Shown in pieces: positions 1 to 7,568 of a DNA stretch of 18,136 nucleotides. Positions within the stretch are counted from its first letter, which is position 1. Every line of letters begins with the position of its first letter. The DNA is from an uncultured Acetatifactor sp. (GTDB taxonomy: Bacteria > Bacillota > Clostridia > Lachnospirales > Lachnospiraceae). The notes under the pieces are model-generated. The model was not told the DNA's origin. It ran no database searches and worked only from the letters and a program-made list of their open reading frames with translations. A program made the translations under genes and the position numbers. Location of the stretch: NCBI GenBank assembly GCA_934394515.1, contig CAKRRU010000045.1:1-18136 (forward strand). Reading direction: 5' to 3'.

Positions 1-1
1 G

Positions 2-64
2 GAGACGTTACAGCTGCCGGAAGGCATTCTGTCCGTTCCGGGAGTTCGTCCGGTTAGCCAATGA
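2..64 (+). CDS. Possible C-terminal tail of an upstream gene (partial)
   Basis: Reading from base 2, twenty codons run in frame to a TGA at 62-64. The composition is GC-balanced up to that point and becomes strongly AT-rich just after it, which is what a coding end would look like. The peptide (ending GVRPVSQ) is too short to assign to a family. Another frame, starting at base 3, stays open longer, to about base 135, so the choice of frame is uncertain. Confidence 0.25.
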   Translation, partial: ETLQLPEGILSVPGVRPVSQ

Positions 65-71
65 TCATGGA

Positions 72-87
72 CTAACTTTCAAGTTAG
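72..87. promoter_or_regulatory. 16-base palindrome, possible operator
   Basis: CTAACTT (72-78) and AAGTTAG (81-87) form a perfect 7-bp inverted repeat with a 2-base spacer. The spacer is too short for an RNA hairpin loop, so a dimeric repressor site is more likely. No matching regulator gene is adjacent in the window. Confidence 0.35.
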
Positions 88-176
88 CAATTTCTCATAA
101 ATTCTACTATTTATACCAAAATCAGCCAAAATAGAAGAAAAATACATCTATAAATAAGGACATTCTTGAAAAACCA

Positions 177-206
177 TTGTTTTTGCACTGAATGGTGGAA
201 TATAAT
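177..206 (+). promoter_or_regulatory. Candidate sigma-A promoter
   Basis: TTGTTT (177-182) and a perfect TATAAT (201-206) are separated by 18 bases. Transcription would start near 213 and give a leader of about 230 nucleotides ending in the terminator at 396-445. Confidence 0.45.
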
Positions 207-358
207 TCTAAAAAAGCAAAATTTGTCCACTATTTTGTCCAATTATGCCTTAAATGGTGAAATTGAAGACAGGAAAACAAAAAGACAGTGCGGCTATGCT
301 ATCGTAACTTTCAATTTACTGTGTACAACGACGATGCACTAAAATATGAAGAATCTGA

Positions 359-387
359 TTGACGTTCGATAGGTTCTGTGCTACCAT
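359..387 (+). promoter_or_regulatory. Second candidate promoter, directly before the terminator hairpin
   Basis: TTGACG (359-364) and TACCAT (382-387) are 17 bases apart. The -35 matches consensus at five of six positions, the -10 at four. Transcription would start near 394, almost at the first base of the hairpin that follows. Confidence 0.35.
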
Positions 388-395
388 ATGCGAAT

Positions 396-445
396 AAAGA
401 GACAACGAAGTCCGTAGTAACGGAATGCGTTGTCTCTTTTGTTTT
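396..445 (+). terminator. Strong intrinsic terminator before the acetolactate synthase gene
   Basis: AAAGAGACAACG (396-407) pairs perfectly with CGTTGTCTCTTT (428-439). An inner TCCG/CGGA stem (411-414 with 421-424) closes a six-base loop, and TTTTGTTTT follows (437-445). It either ends an upstream transcript or works as an attenuator, since the next gene starts about 60 bases later and I see no good promoter in between. Confidence 0.75.
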
Positions 446-501
446 ATAGAGATTGTGCAAAATGAAAGGACAGATAAGAAGTCTGTGGAATGGAGAGCAT
501 A

Positions 502-2166
502 ATGCAGGAAAAAAAGCAGGAAAATACCGTGGCAGAGATCCTGGTAAAATGCCTGGAGAACGAGGGCGTCAAATATGTCTTCGGGATTCCGGGAGAGGAA
601 AATCTGGATATGATGAATGCATTGGAGAAGTCAGATATCCGTGTCGTTGTAGTGAGACATGAGCAGGGAGCTGCCTTTATGGCGGATATGTACGGCAGGC
701 TTACGGGCAAGGCCGGTGTATGTTTCTCTACGTTGGGTCCGGGTGCCACGAATCTGATCACAGGGACGGCGGATGCCAATTCTGACGGCGCACCGCTGAT
801 CGCCATTACCGGACAGGTGGGAACGGAACGTATGCATCTGACATCACATCAGTATCTGGATCTGGTGGAACTGTTTGCACCTATCACCAAAAGAAGTAAA
901 CAGATCGTAAACCCGGATTCGGTCAACGAGATTGTCCGGATCGCTTTTAAATATGCGGAAAGTGAAAAGCCGGGGGCCTGTCATGTGGATCTGCCTACCA
1001 ATGTGGCCAAGCTTCCTGTCAGCTCCGGTATCGCAACGCAGCCGTTAAAAAAGCCTGAGAGGGACAAGGAATATGCTTCCTTTTCCAGCATTGACCAGGC
1101 GGCAGCCATGATCTTCAAAGCGGAACATCCCGTCATACTGGTAGGACACAGTGCGGTGCGCAACCATGCGGGAGAGGCGCTTACCAGCTTCGCGGATGCC
1201 TTGAAAATCCCGGTCGTCAATACCATGATGGCAAAGGGAATCATCCCGTTTAACAATAAATATTCTATGTGGACCATCGGTATTCCCCAGAAGGACTACC
1301 AGAACAAGGTACTGGATATGGCGGATCTGGTGATTGCCGTTGGGTATGACATCGTGGAATTTGCACCCGGAAAATGGAATGCGGATGGCAGACATAAGAT
1401 CCTTCACATCGATCAGCGTCCGGCACATATCAATATGCTGTATCAGCCGGAAGTAGAGGTAGTCGGAGATATTTCTTATTCGCTCCAGCAGATCCAGTAC
1501 CGCAGTGACATCAAAAAGGAGCCGGAGCAATTTTTACGGTTGCGGGAAGAAATGGTAGCGGAATACGAAAGCTATGCCGACGATACTTCATTTCCCATGA
1601 AACCGCAGAAAATCCTGCATGATATCCGGAAGTTCATGGGAGAGGATGACATTGTAATCTCGGATGTGGGGGCACATAAAATGTGGATAGCCAGAGAATA
1701 CAACTGTTATAAACCCAATACCTGCATGATTTCCAACGGTTTTGCCACCATGGGCATTGCCGTACCCGGAGCGGTGGCGGCAAAACTGATCTATCCGGAG
1801 AAAAAGGTACTGGCGATTTCCGGAGACGGCGGATTTATGATGAACAGTCAGGAATATGAGACGGCACTGCGAGAGGGAACACCGATCGTGACCCTGATTT
1901 TCTCCGATGCAAGCTATGGCCTGATCAAATGGAAACAGATGGATCACTTCGGGCACAACTGTTTTGTGGATTTTCAGAATCCGGATTTCGTCAAATATGC
2001 GGAAAGCATGCATGCGAAGGGATACAGGGTCGAGAAAGCAGAAGATTTACTGCCGATCCTCACAGATGCATTCCGGCAGAAAGTTCCCTGCATCATTGAC
2101 TGCCCTGTGGATTACAGTGAGAATACAAAATTATCGACGTACTTACATGAGAAATTTGAAGCATAG
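502..2166 (+). CDS. Acetolactate synthase large-subunit-type ThDP enzyme
   Basis: Thiamine-diphosphate-dependent enzyme of the acetolactate synthase/pyruvate oxidase family, expected to condense two pyruvates to acetolactate in the cytoplasm. Visible marks, numbered from ATG 502, are the FGIPGEENLD segment near residue 27, RHEQ with the catalytic Glu at about 54, a central FAD/structural domain, and GDGG at 441-444 of the C-terminal ThDP domain. The FGIPGEENLD signature differs from biosynthetic IlvB (FGYPGG) and Bacillus AlsS, so the substrate is less certain than the fold. No small subunit gene (ilvN) follows. The Mg-ligand Asn expected 26 residues after the GDGG Asp is Ser468. An in-frame ATG at 490 would add four residues, but GGAG at 492-495, six bases upstream of ATG 502, favours 502. 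Confidence 0.82.
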   Translation: MQEKKQENTVAEILVKCLENEGVKYVFGIPGEENLDMMNALEKSDIRVVVVRHEQGAAFMADMYGRLTGKAGVCFSTLGPGATNLITGTADANSDGAPLIAITGQVGTERMHLTSHQYLDLVELFAPITKRSKQIVNPDSVNEIVRIAFKYAESEKPGACHVDLPTNVAKLPVSSGIATQPLKKPERDKEYASFSSIDQAAAMIFKAEHPVILVGHSAVRNHAGEALTSFADALKIPVVNTMMAKGIIPFNNKYSMWTIGIPQKDYQNKVLDMADLVIAVGYDIVEFAPGKWNADGRHKILHIDQRPAHINMLYQPEVEVVGDISYSLQQIQYRSDIKKEPEQFLRLREEMVAEYESYADDTSFPMKPQKILHDIRKFMGEDDIVISDVGAHKMWIAREYNCYKPNTCMISNGFATMGIAVPGAVAAKLIYPEKKVLAISGDGGFMMNSQEYETALREGTPIVTLIFSDASYGLIKWKQMDHFGHNCFVDFQNPDFVKYAESMHAKGYRVEKAEDLLPILTDAFRQKVPCIIDCPVDYSENTKLSTYLHEKFEA

Positions 2167-2244
2167 TGCGGAAGCGCGTATGTCATTTATGCCAGAGCAG
2201 CGAACAGGGAAAGCCTCCGATTCCGAAAAAGTTCTCTCGAACCG

Positions 2245-2273
2245 TTGTACAGATGTGAAAAAAATGGTATGAT
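2245..2273 (+). promoter_or_regulatory. Sigma-A promoter of trpS
   Basis: TTGTAC (2245-2250) and TATGAT (2268-2273) are 17 bases apart. Transcription would start near 2280, leaving a leader of only about 40 nucleotides. No T-box fits in the 154-base gap, although T-boxes are common before trpS in Firmicutes. Confidence 0.65.
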
Positions 2274-2320
2274 AGACACAATGATGTTGAGTCGTACTGA
2301 CGACGGATTGAGAGGATGAA

Positions 2321-3409
2321 ATGGACAAGATTATTTTAACAGGTGACAGACCGACAGGAAGACTGCATGTGGGACATTATGCCGGTTCCCTCAGAAGACG
2401 TGTGGAACTGCAGAATTCCGGTGAATATAAGAAGACATTTATCATGATCGCGGATGCACAGGCGCTGACGGATAATATCGAGAATCCGGAGAAGGTGCGT
2501 CAGAACATTATTGAAGTGGCGCTGGATTACATGTCCTGCGGACTGGATCCTTCCAAGGCTACGATTTTTATCCAGTCACAGATTTCCGAGCTGTGTGAGC
2601 TGACCTTCTATTACATGGATCTGGTGACTGTAGCGAGACTGCAGAGAAATCCTACGGTGAAAAGCGAGATTCAGATGCGTAATTTTGAAGCCAGCATTCC
2701 GGTAGGTTTCTTTACTTATCCAATCAGTCAGGCTTCCGATATTACCGCTTTCAAGGCAACGACCGTTCCCGTAGGCGGCGACCAGCTTCCCATGATCGAA
2801 CAGACCAGAGAGATCGTGCATAAGTTTAACACCGTATATGCACCGGTACTGGTAGAACCGAAGGCATTGCTGCCTGAGAACGAAGCCTGCCAGAGACTGC
2901 CCGGTATTGATGGCAAGGCGAAGATGAGTAAATCCCTTGGCAACTGCATCTATCTGGCAGACAGCGCCGATGATGTGCGTTCCAAGATCATGAGCATGTA
3001 CACCGATCCCGAGCATCTGTTAGTCAGCGATCCCGGACATCTGGAGGGCAACACCGTATTCACATATCTGGATGCGTTCTGCCAGCCGGAACACTTTGAG
3101 AGATACCTGCCGGATTATGCAAATCTGGATGAACTGAAAGCACACTATACCAGAGGCGGTCTGGGAGATGTAAAGGTCAAGAAGTTCCTGAATAACGTGA
3201 TGCAGGAGACCTTGGAGCCGATCCGCAACCGCAGAAAAGAACTGGAGAAGGATATTCCTGCCGTATATGAGATTCTGAAGAAGGGCAGTGATGAGGCTCG
3301 TGAAGTGGCAGCCCGGACCCTGTCTGAGGTAAAGAGCGCAATGCGTATTAACTACTTTGAGGATGCGGAATTGATTCGTATGCAGAGTGAGAAGTACGAA
3401 GGACAATAA
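2321..3409 (+). CDS. trpS: Tryptophanyl-tRNA synthetase
   Basis: Class I aminoacyl-tRNA synthetase that charges tRNA-Trp with tryptophan in the cytoplasm. The 362-residue protein carries the class I HIGH-type motif as HVGH (residues 16-19, after the GDRPTGRL lead-in) and a canonical KMSKS loop (201-205). The Rossmann core with GGDQ near residue 149 recognises tryptophan. Length and order match bacterial TrpS. AGAGGA at 2311-2316 precedes the ATG by four bases. The gene has its own promoter and ends before a strong terminator, so it appears monocistronic. Nothing in it looks damaged. Confidence 0.96.
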   Translation: MDKIILTGDRPTGRLHVGHYAGSLRRRVELQNSGEYKKTFIMIADAQALTDNIENPEKVRQNIIEVALDYMSCGLDPSKATIFIQSQISELCELTFYYMDLVTVARLQRNPTVKSEIQMRNFEASIPVGFFTYPISQASDITAFKATTVPVGGDQLPMIEQTREIVHKFNTVYAPVLVEPKALLPENEACQRLPGIDGKAKMSKSLGNCIYLADSADDVRSKIMSMYTDPEHLLVSDPGHLEGNTVFTYLDAFCQPEHFERYLPDYANLDELKAHYTRGGLGDVKVKKFLNNVMQETLEPIRNRRKELEKDIPAVYEILKKGSDEAREVAARTLSEVKSAMRINYFEDAELIRMQSEKYEGQ

Positions 3410-3436
3410 GACGAAGAGAATAAATATACAATAATA

Positions 3437-3486
3437 AAAGGACGCTTTCCGGAGTCAGATCAATGAATCCGGTGGCGTCCTTTCTA
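3437..3486. terminator. Bidirectional terminator between trpS and the convergent membrane protein gene
   Basis: AAAGGACGC (3437-3445) pairs with GCGTCCTTT (3475-3483), with a second inner stem CCGGA/TCCGG (3449-3453 with 3468-3472). On the plus strand the T tract is short; on the minus strand the stem is followed by TTTTATTATT, so it probably serves both genes and works better for the minus-strand one. Confidence 0.8.
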
Positions 3487-3529
3487 TGTGTATCCAAGCA
3501 GACCGAAGTCACCTGCCTGATCAGACGCA

Positions 3530-4999
3530 TTATTTGCTGTAATCGACACAAACAGATTTTTTTCCAAAGTAAAGAGCAACCTTTTTGCTGGTGGGATCTT
3601 CCGGGTCACCGGGGAGATCTCCGGTATAGATCAGTGCAGGCTGATGTACGAACGGTGTCAGTACTACATCCGTAACATCAGGGTCATTTAAGAGAAGCAG
3701 TCGTTCTTCGTATTCTGCAGCGTAAGCGGCGGCTTCACCGTCTGCCAGTACCCGGATCGCTTTTGCGGCGGAGGTTTCCTGCCACAGACCGGTGAATAGG
3801 ATGCCGGCCAACAGGATTGCCATGGCAGCATAACGGGCAAGTTTCAACTTGCCAAAGCCCGTCTTTTTCTCTGAAACATTTAGTCTCATATGTAGTTTTC
3901 GGATGATAAAGCCGATCCAGTAGAAGAATACGGCAAAGCTGATCAGCAAAAAGGTATAATACACGATCGCCACTGCCCGCCCGGGACCCGTGGAGTTCAT
4001 GGTATAGAACAGCGGACAGGACATAGAGCAGAACAGTCCGTAAAAATATCCGGTAAACAAAACAGGGTGGGAAAAATACCTGGAAAGGCTGTCACTTTTT
4101 CTGCGCAGAATATGCAGAAAAACAGGCAGCAACAGTATGGCAGCCAGAAGCCACCACAGCCCGGTCCAGGCAAAAGTATAGTGGATACCCTGCAACAGCG
4201 ATTTTGCAATGGCTTTCCATGCGGGAATCTTCCACATGCCATCCTGCCGTACGTGATTGCCGGGAGCCATGGCACTGACGGCAAAAGCTGACAGAAGAAC
4301 AATCGTTGCGATTCCGCAGATCAAGGATTTTTTCTCTTTTTGTAAAAGCAACAATAAGGTTACGGTTGCCAGTAACAGCATACAGGGGAGAAGGGACACG
4401 TAATTGCCACCGCCCAGAAAGATTGCAAACAGAAGGAGCAGAAGCAGAAGGAACGTTCTGCCGTTGTAAAGGTAACGAAGCAGCGTGCCCAGGAAAAACA
4501 AAGTGACGGCAAAGAAACCGGTGTAGTACATGGATCCGTTATACCAGTAAAAACTGTCGCTTTGAAAGGTTACAGTCTGCACGCACAGAAAGGACAGAAC
4601 GGAGGAAATGGTAATCCATTCCCCTGTCGTTCCGGGCAGAAACCGACACATAAGGGGGCGCAACAGATAAAAAATACTGCCACATAATAAAAGAAGAATC
4701 ACGAAGGTCACCAGATGATAGGCAGTATTGGAGAAAATGTTGGGGGGAAGATACATGAGCAGCAGTGCTGAGTAGGTTCCCTGCCAGTTCTGATAAGTAT
4801 TCAAGACCCCTTCACAGGCGACAGCAAATACTTCCGTCAGGCTTCCGGTCTGTTGCCGGGCAAGGTGCGTTTCCACTCCGTAATAGTAATCGTCTCCGGT
4901 GGGATAATTGTAGCGTCCCAGCCATACCAGAGGAATCAGGCTAAGAAGCAGCAATAGAAAGGCGAGATAAGGGATAAAATTGCGGATTTTATTTTTCAT
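3530..4999 (-). CDS. Multi-pass membrane protein, DUF6056-like
   Basis: 489-residue protein with roughly ten hydrophobic helices, starting with one at residues 8-28 and including Leu-rich stretches near 98-114, 160-178, 181-220, 228-245, 278-298, 340-366 and 388-404. The first external loop holds YPTGDDYYYG (32-41), a paired-Asp motif placed as in GT-C-fold glycosyltransferases. GGGNY (196-200), APGNHVR (245-251) and GPGR (338-341) match my memory of the DUF6056 family of Firmicutes. A hydrophilic C-terminal tail (about 408-489) is probably extracytoplasmic. A role in polymer or surface-glycan synthesis is inference only. AGGAGT (complement of 5011-5016) lies 11 bases before the ATG. It is transcribed alone, convergent with trpS and divergent from the SH3b gene. 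Confidence 0.75.
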   Translation of the reverse strand: MKNKIRNFIPYLAFLLLLLSLIPLVWLGRYNYPTGDDYYYGVETHLARQQTGSLTEVFAVACEGVLNTYQNWQGTYSALLLMYLPPNIFSNTAYHLVTFVILLLLCGSIFYLLRPLMCRFLPGTTGEWITISSVLSFLCVQTVTFQSDSFYWYNGSMYYTGFFAVTLFFLGTLLRYLYNGRTFLLLLLLLFAIFLGGGNYVSLLPCMLLLATVTLLLLLQKEKKSLICGIATIVLLSAFAVSAMAPGNHVRQDGMWKIPAWKAIAKSLLQGIHYTFAWTGLWWLLAAILLLPVFLHILRRKSDSLSRYFSHPVLFTGYFYGLFCSMSCPLFYTMNSTGPGRAVAIVYYTFLLISFAVFFYWIGFIIRKLHMRLNVSEKKTGFGKLKLARYAAMAILLAGILFTGLWQETSAAKAIRVLADGEAAAYAAEYEERLLLLNDPDVTDVVLTPFVHQPALIYTGDLPGDPEDPTSKKVALYFGKKSVCVDYSK

Positions 5000-5061
5000 A
5001 TAGGATCATAACTCCTGAAATTATATTCTTTCATTTGATTTTCGGGTCAATCTTTATCATC

Positions 5062-5090
5062 AGTATAACATACCTGAAAAGACAGGAAAA
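5062..5090 (-). promoter_or_regulatory. Candidate extended -10 promoter of the membrane protein gene
   Basis: On the minus strand, TGTTATACT (complement of 5062-5070) is an extended -10 element. The -35 region (TTTTCC, 5085-5090) is poor. It lies back to back with the promoter of the divergent SH3b gene. Confidence 0.45.
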
Positions 5091-5095
5091 GAGAC

Positions 5096-5124
5096 TTGTT
5101 TTGCAAATATGGGAAGTGTATAAT
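5096..5124 (+). promoter_or_regulatory. Sigma-A promoter of the SH3b protein gene
   Basis: TTGTTT (5096-5101) and TATAAT (5119-5124) are 17 bases apart. This promoter covers the upstream in-frame ATG at 5096, which therefore cannot be the translation start from this transcript. Confidence 0.7.
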
Positions 5125-5155
5125 CAGCTTAAAGATTACAAAGGGAGGGAGAAAC

Positions 5156-6256
5156 GTGGCAGCAGACAGAGCAGAACAGGAATTTCATAACCGGCAGACC
5201 GGACCGGAACAGTCAACACCGGGAAAAATACAGGAACCGGAAGCTGAGGAGGATGCATACGAAGAGTTTGCTTATGAAGAATATGAGACAGAGGATGCCG
5301 GAGAAGAGGAAGATTTTGCGGATGCGGATGAATTGGATGAAGAAGACGTTGTGATCCGCTTCAAACCGTGGATGATTCCGGCATTTGCCGGTATGATGAT
5401 ATTGGCAATCCTGATCTGCATTCCGCTGTGGAGACTTAGCCGTCATGGTGGAAATACGAATAACAGCATAGCGGCTGTGACAACAGAGCCCAAGACAACA
5501 GAATCTCAGATGGCGGAGGCAGCTCCCACTGCAACAGAGACTGAAAATACAGTGGCAGTGGTGGAACCGGAGACTACACCGGATTCTGAGACAGTTATAC
5601 CGGAAACGGTGCCCGCACCGACGAAGACACCGGCGACAGTGCCTGCAGCCACACCTGAGGTACAGATAACTCCTACAGTGTTGCCGGAACCCACGGAACT
5701 CCCTGCAACAGGGAATGCCGCTGATGCTCTTGCGGAGGGCAATTCCATGACTTTCGGGGATGTGAATGAGACGGTTACCGCCAAGAATGAGACAAATCTG
5801 CGAAGTGAACCCTACACCGGAGATACAGGAAATGTGGTAGGACAGTTGAAAAACGGAGAAACCCTGCCGCGTACCGGCAGAAATGATTCTACGGGATGGT
5901 CCAGGCTTACCTATAATGGGCAGACGGTTTACGCGGTGTCAGCGTATCTGACCACAGATCTTTCGTACAAGACGCCGGAAAAACCTTCGAACCCCAATCG
6001 CGTCAGTACCCTGGATGGCAGAGTGATCGTGTTCACGGACTGTGATGATTATATTACACCGAAAGAATTGATCAATCTGCGTACAGAACCAAGCACCAGT
6101 GAAGGGGAGAGTACCGTGCGTACCCAGGTGAAAAACGGAACAAATCTCCATCGTACCGGATACAGTGAAGGCTCCGGCTGGTCAAGGGTGGAATATAACG
6201 GAGAAATCCTGTATGCCGTGACTAATTATGTAATCTCGGGAACGGCGCCGGAATAA
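5156..6256 (+). CDS. Membrane-anchored protein with two bacterial SH3 (SH3b) domains
   Basis: 366-residue protein starting at GTG 5156, chosen because GGGAGG (5143-5148) sits seven bases upstream and the in-frame ATG at 5096 lies inside the promoter. Order: a very acidic N-terminus (28-64), one transmembrane helix (72-93), a Thr/Pro/Glu-rich linker (about 105-185), then two SH3b repeats at about 203-266 and 298-361. Each repeat shows the pattern NLRxEPxT, VKNG or LKNG, TGW or SGW followed by SR, and YAV. SH3b domains usually bind peptidoglycan or its peptides, so an extracytoplasmic wall-binding role is likely, with the acidic segment inside. No catalytic domain is present. It may act as a sensor or scaffold; the partner is unknown. 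Confidence 0.8.
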   Translation: MAADRAEQEFHNRQTGPEQSTPGKIQEPEAEEDAYEEFAYEEYETEDAGEEEDFADADELDEEDVVIRFKPWMIPAFAGMMILAILICIPLWRLSRHGGNTNNSIAAVTTEPKTTESQMAEAAPTATETENTVAVVEPETTPDSETVIPETVPAPTKTPATVPAATPEVQITPTVLPEPTELPATGNAADALAEGNSMTFGDVNETVTAKNETNLRSEPYTGDTGNVVGQLKNGETLPRTGRNDSTGWSRLTYNGQTVYAVSAYLTTDLSYKTPEKPSNPNRVSTLDGRVIVFTDCDDYITPKELINLRTEPSTSEGESTVRTQVKNGTNLHRTGYSEGSGWSRVEYNGEILYAVTNYVISGTAPE

Positions 6257-6282
6257 AAAGAAACAAATCAAATTGTATATTG

Positions 6283-6310
6283 CAGTAGCCCCGGTTAGCC
6301 GGGGCTACTG
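6283..6310. terminator. 12-bp perfect hairpin between convergent genes
   Basis: CAGTAGCCCCGG (6283-6294) pairs perfectly with CCGGGGCTACTG (6299-6310) around a TTAG loop. It lies between the stop of the SH3b gene and the minus-strand NTF2-like gene, as a shared terminator would, but neither strand shows a proper U tract directly after the stem. Confidence 0.55.
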
Positions 6311-6325
6311 GATTGGCTGAATGAA

Positions 6326-6658
6326 TTATTTCGGTCTTACGGTCAGAAACTTAATCAGGCCGTTTTCATCGGCTTCACGGACGGTGGCGATTGCCATGAT
6401 GTTGTATCCGCCAAAGTTCGCAATGAACTCCGCCTGCTCATCATTTACGACCTCGGCATCCAGAATGGAATAGCGGCGGAAACCGAATTTGTTACGGAAG
6501 AACATGTTGATGGCTTCTTTTCCGTAGATATGATATTCCTGCTGGGAAGCGGACGCGGTACAATAGTCACACAGGATGCCGTCAGGAGTGAACAACTCTG
6601 CAAGTCCGGCAAAATCTTTATTTTCCATAGCTTCTACATATTTTTCAATGGGTCTCAT
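6326..6658 (-). CDS. NTF2-like / SnoaL-type small protein
   Basis: 110-residue protein with the cone-shaped NTF2-like pattern: an N-terminal helix (IEKYVEAMENKDFAGLAELF), then PDG with a conserved Asp, IYGKEAINMFF, and a beta-rich C-terminal half. The superfamily includes ketosteroid isomerase, SnoaL cyclases and the bile acid dehydratase BaiE. Tyr7 and Asp31 have the same 24-residue spacing as Tyr16 and Asp40 of Pseudomonas ketosteroid isomerase, but the second acid (Asp103 there) is not evident here, so isomerase activity is not shown. AAGGAGGAG precedes the ATG by seven bases and the SDR stop is 13 bases upstream, so the two genes form one operon. The actual substrate is unknown. Confidence 0.75.
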   Translation of the reverse strand: MRPIEKYVEAMENKDFAGLAELFTPDGILCDYCTASASQQEYHIYGKEAINMFFRNKFGFRRYSILDAEVVNDEQAEFIANFGGYNIMAIATVREADENGLIKFLTVRPK

Positions 6659-6671
6659 AGTGTGCTCCTCC

Positions 6672-7460
6672 TTAATATACCTTTTCAGAATTTAACAGTG
6701 CGTCGGTACCGCCGTCTACGAACATGATGTTGCCGTTGACACCTCTGGCGGCATCGGAAGCGAGGAATACCATCACTTCAGCGATCTCTTCCGGAGCCAT
6801 CAGACATTCCTGACCGTATTTGGTGGGAATGGGCAGGGCGTTCAGTGCCATTTTGGCAGTGGTACTCATGGTAGCGGTCATGGCGGTATGTACATTACCG
6901 GGAGCTACCGCATTGATGCGTACACCGTTGGCTGCCCAGGCAGCGGACACTCTGCGCACCCATCTGGCCAGCGCATATTTGGTGGATACATAGAGACTGT
7001 TGCCGACGGAGAGATTGGTGGCATCCATAGAAGATATCAGGCTTAAGACTCTCTTCTCATCACCGATATTGTTCAACAGATCTACGATATCCTTACGTCC
7101 GGCCCCCTGGGAAATCGTGTTGGATACCGTAACGACGCAGCTGCCGTGCTTTTTCTTCAGAAGATCATAGACACCTTCCGCTACGGCCACGGGGCCGAAA
7201 TAATTCAGGGAAATGATCAGCTCCAGATTGCCGCAGGCACCGGATACACCGGCGTTGCAGATCATGCCGTCCAAGCCTTCCGGATGCATCTCGTGCAGTT
7301 TGTCTACTGCGGTCTGTCTGCCTTCCGGTGTTGCCAGATTCACACAGATATCGCCGTCTTTTAAGTCGATATTGATGACCTCATGTCCTCTTTGCTGTAA
7401 CAGTTCCTTTGTCTTGGCGCCGATTCCGCTGGATGCGCCGGTGATTGCATATACGCCCAT
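6672..7460 (-). CDS. SDR oxidoreductase resembling 3-alpha-hydroxysteroid dehydrogenase
   Basis: 262-residue classical short-chain dehydrogenase. TGASSGIG (7-14) is the nucleotide-binding glycine motif, Asp32 at the end of strand two predicts NAD(H) rather than NADP(H), NAG is at 69-71, and the catalytic set is Ser113, Tyr157 and Lys161 (YVSTK). The layout, with [26 protein letters not shown] and a C-terminal DGGTDA, reminds me of Comamonas 3-alpha-hydroxysteroid dehydrogenase and of gut bacterial 3-alpha-HSDHs that oxidise bile acids. A 3-alpha-hydroxysteroid substrate is therefore plausible but unproved; SDR specificity is hard to read from sequence. AGGAGGA lies seven bases before the ATG. 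The gene leads an operon with the NTF2-like gene and faces a divergent MocR regulator. Confidence 0.85.
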   Translation of the reverse strand: MGVYAITGASSGIGAKTKELLQQRGHEVINIDLKDGDICVNLATPEGRQTAVDKLHEMHPEGLDGMICNAGVSGACGNLELIISLNYFGPVAVAEGVYDLLKKKHGSCVVTVSNTISQGAGRKDIVDLLNNIGDEKRVLSLISSMDATNLSVGNSLYVSTKYALARWVRRVSAAWAANGVRINAVAPGNVHTAMTATMSTTAKMALNALPIPTKYGQECLMAPEEIAEVMVFLASDAARGVNGNIMFVDGGTDALLNSEKVY

Positions 7461-7488
7461 GTTGTAATCCTCCTACTTGTTTTCTTTC

Positions 7489-7517
7489 TTGCTTTTACTT
7501 TATGAGTTCATTATAAT
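7489..7517 (+). promoter_or_regulatory. Sigma-A promoter of the MocR regulator gene
   Basis: TTGCTT (7489-7494) and a perfect TATAAT (7512-7517) are 17 bases apart. The -10 overlaps an ATTATA that reads TATAAT on the minus strand (7515 to 7510), so the divergent SDR operon may use an overlapping promoter, for which I see no good -35. Confidence 0.6.
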
Positions 7518-7568
7518 AAAATCTGATCTCTTTTAAATAACCAAAACGAGAAAAAATGAGGATACCAG

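Larger units (their letters stand above)
65..489 (+). other. AT-rich gene-free region before the acetolactate synthase gene
   Basis: No convincing protein gene lies in these 425 bases. They hold a 16-base palindrome (72-87), two candidate sigma-A promoters (177-206 and 359-387) and a strong intrinsic terminator (396-445). An 18-codon ORF from ATG 254 has no ribosome binding site and no run of branched-chain amino acid codons, so it is not an obvious leader peptide. I found no T-box signature (AGGGTGG-type) and no TPP-type core. Confidence 0.6.

Noticed and set aside
453..662. 69-codon plus-strand ORF overlapping the start of the acetolactate synthase gene
   Set aside because: It is out of frame with the real gene, lacks any recognisable motif, and its basic Arg/Gly-rich product is typical of a shifted reading frame.
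1045..1530. 161-codon minus-strand ORF inside the acetolactate synthase gene
   Set aside because: Shadow of a well-supported gene on the other strand, with no family resemblance.
2167..2320. T-box riboswitch before trpS
   Set aside because: The gap is too short after the mapped promoter elements and contains no T-box core sequence.
6326..7460. Part of a classical bai (bile acid 7-alpha-dehydroxylation) operon
   Set aside because: No baiB, baiCD, baiF, baiG or baiH type gene is nearby; only fold-level similarity to two Bai functions is visible.
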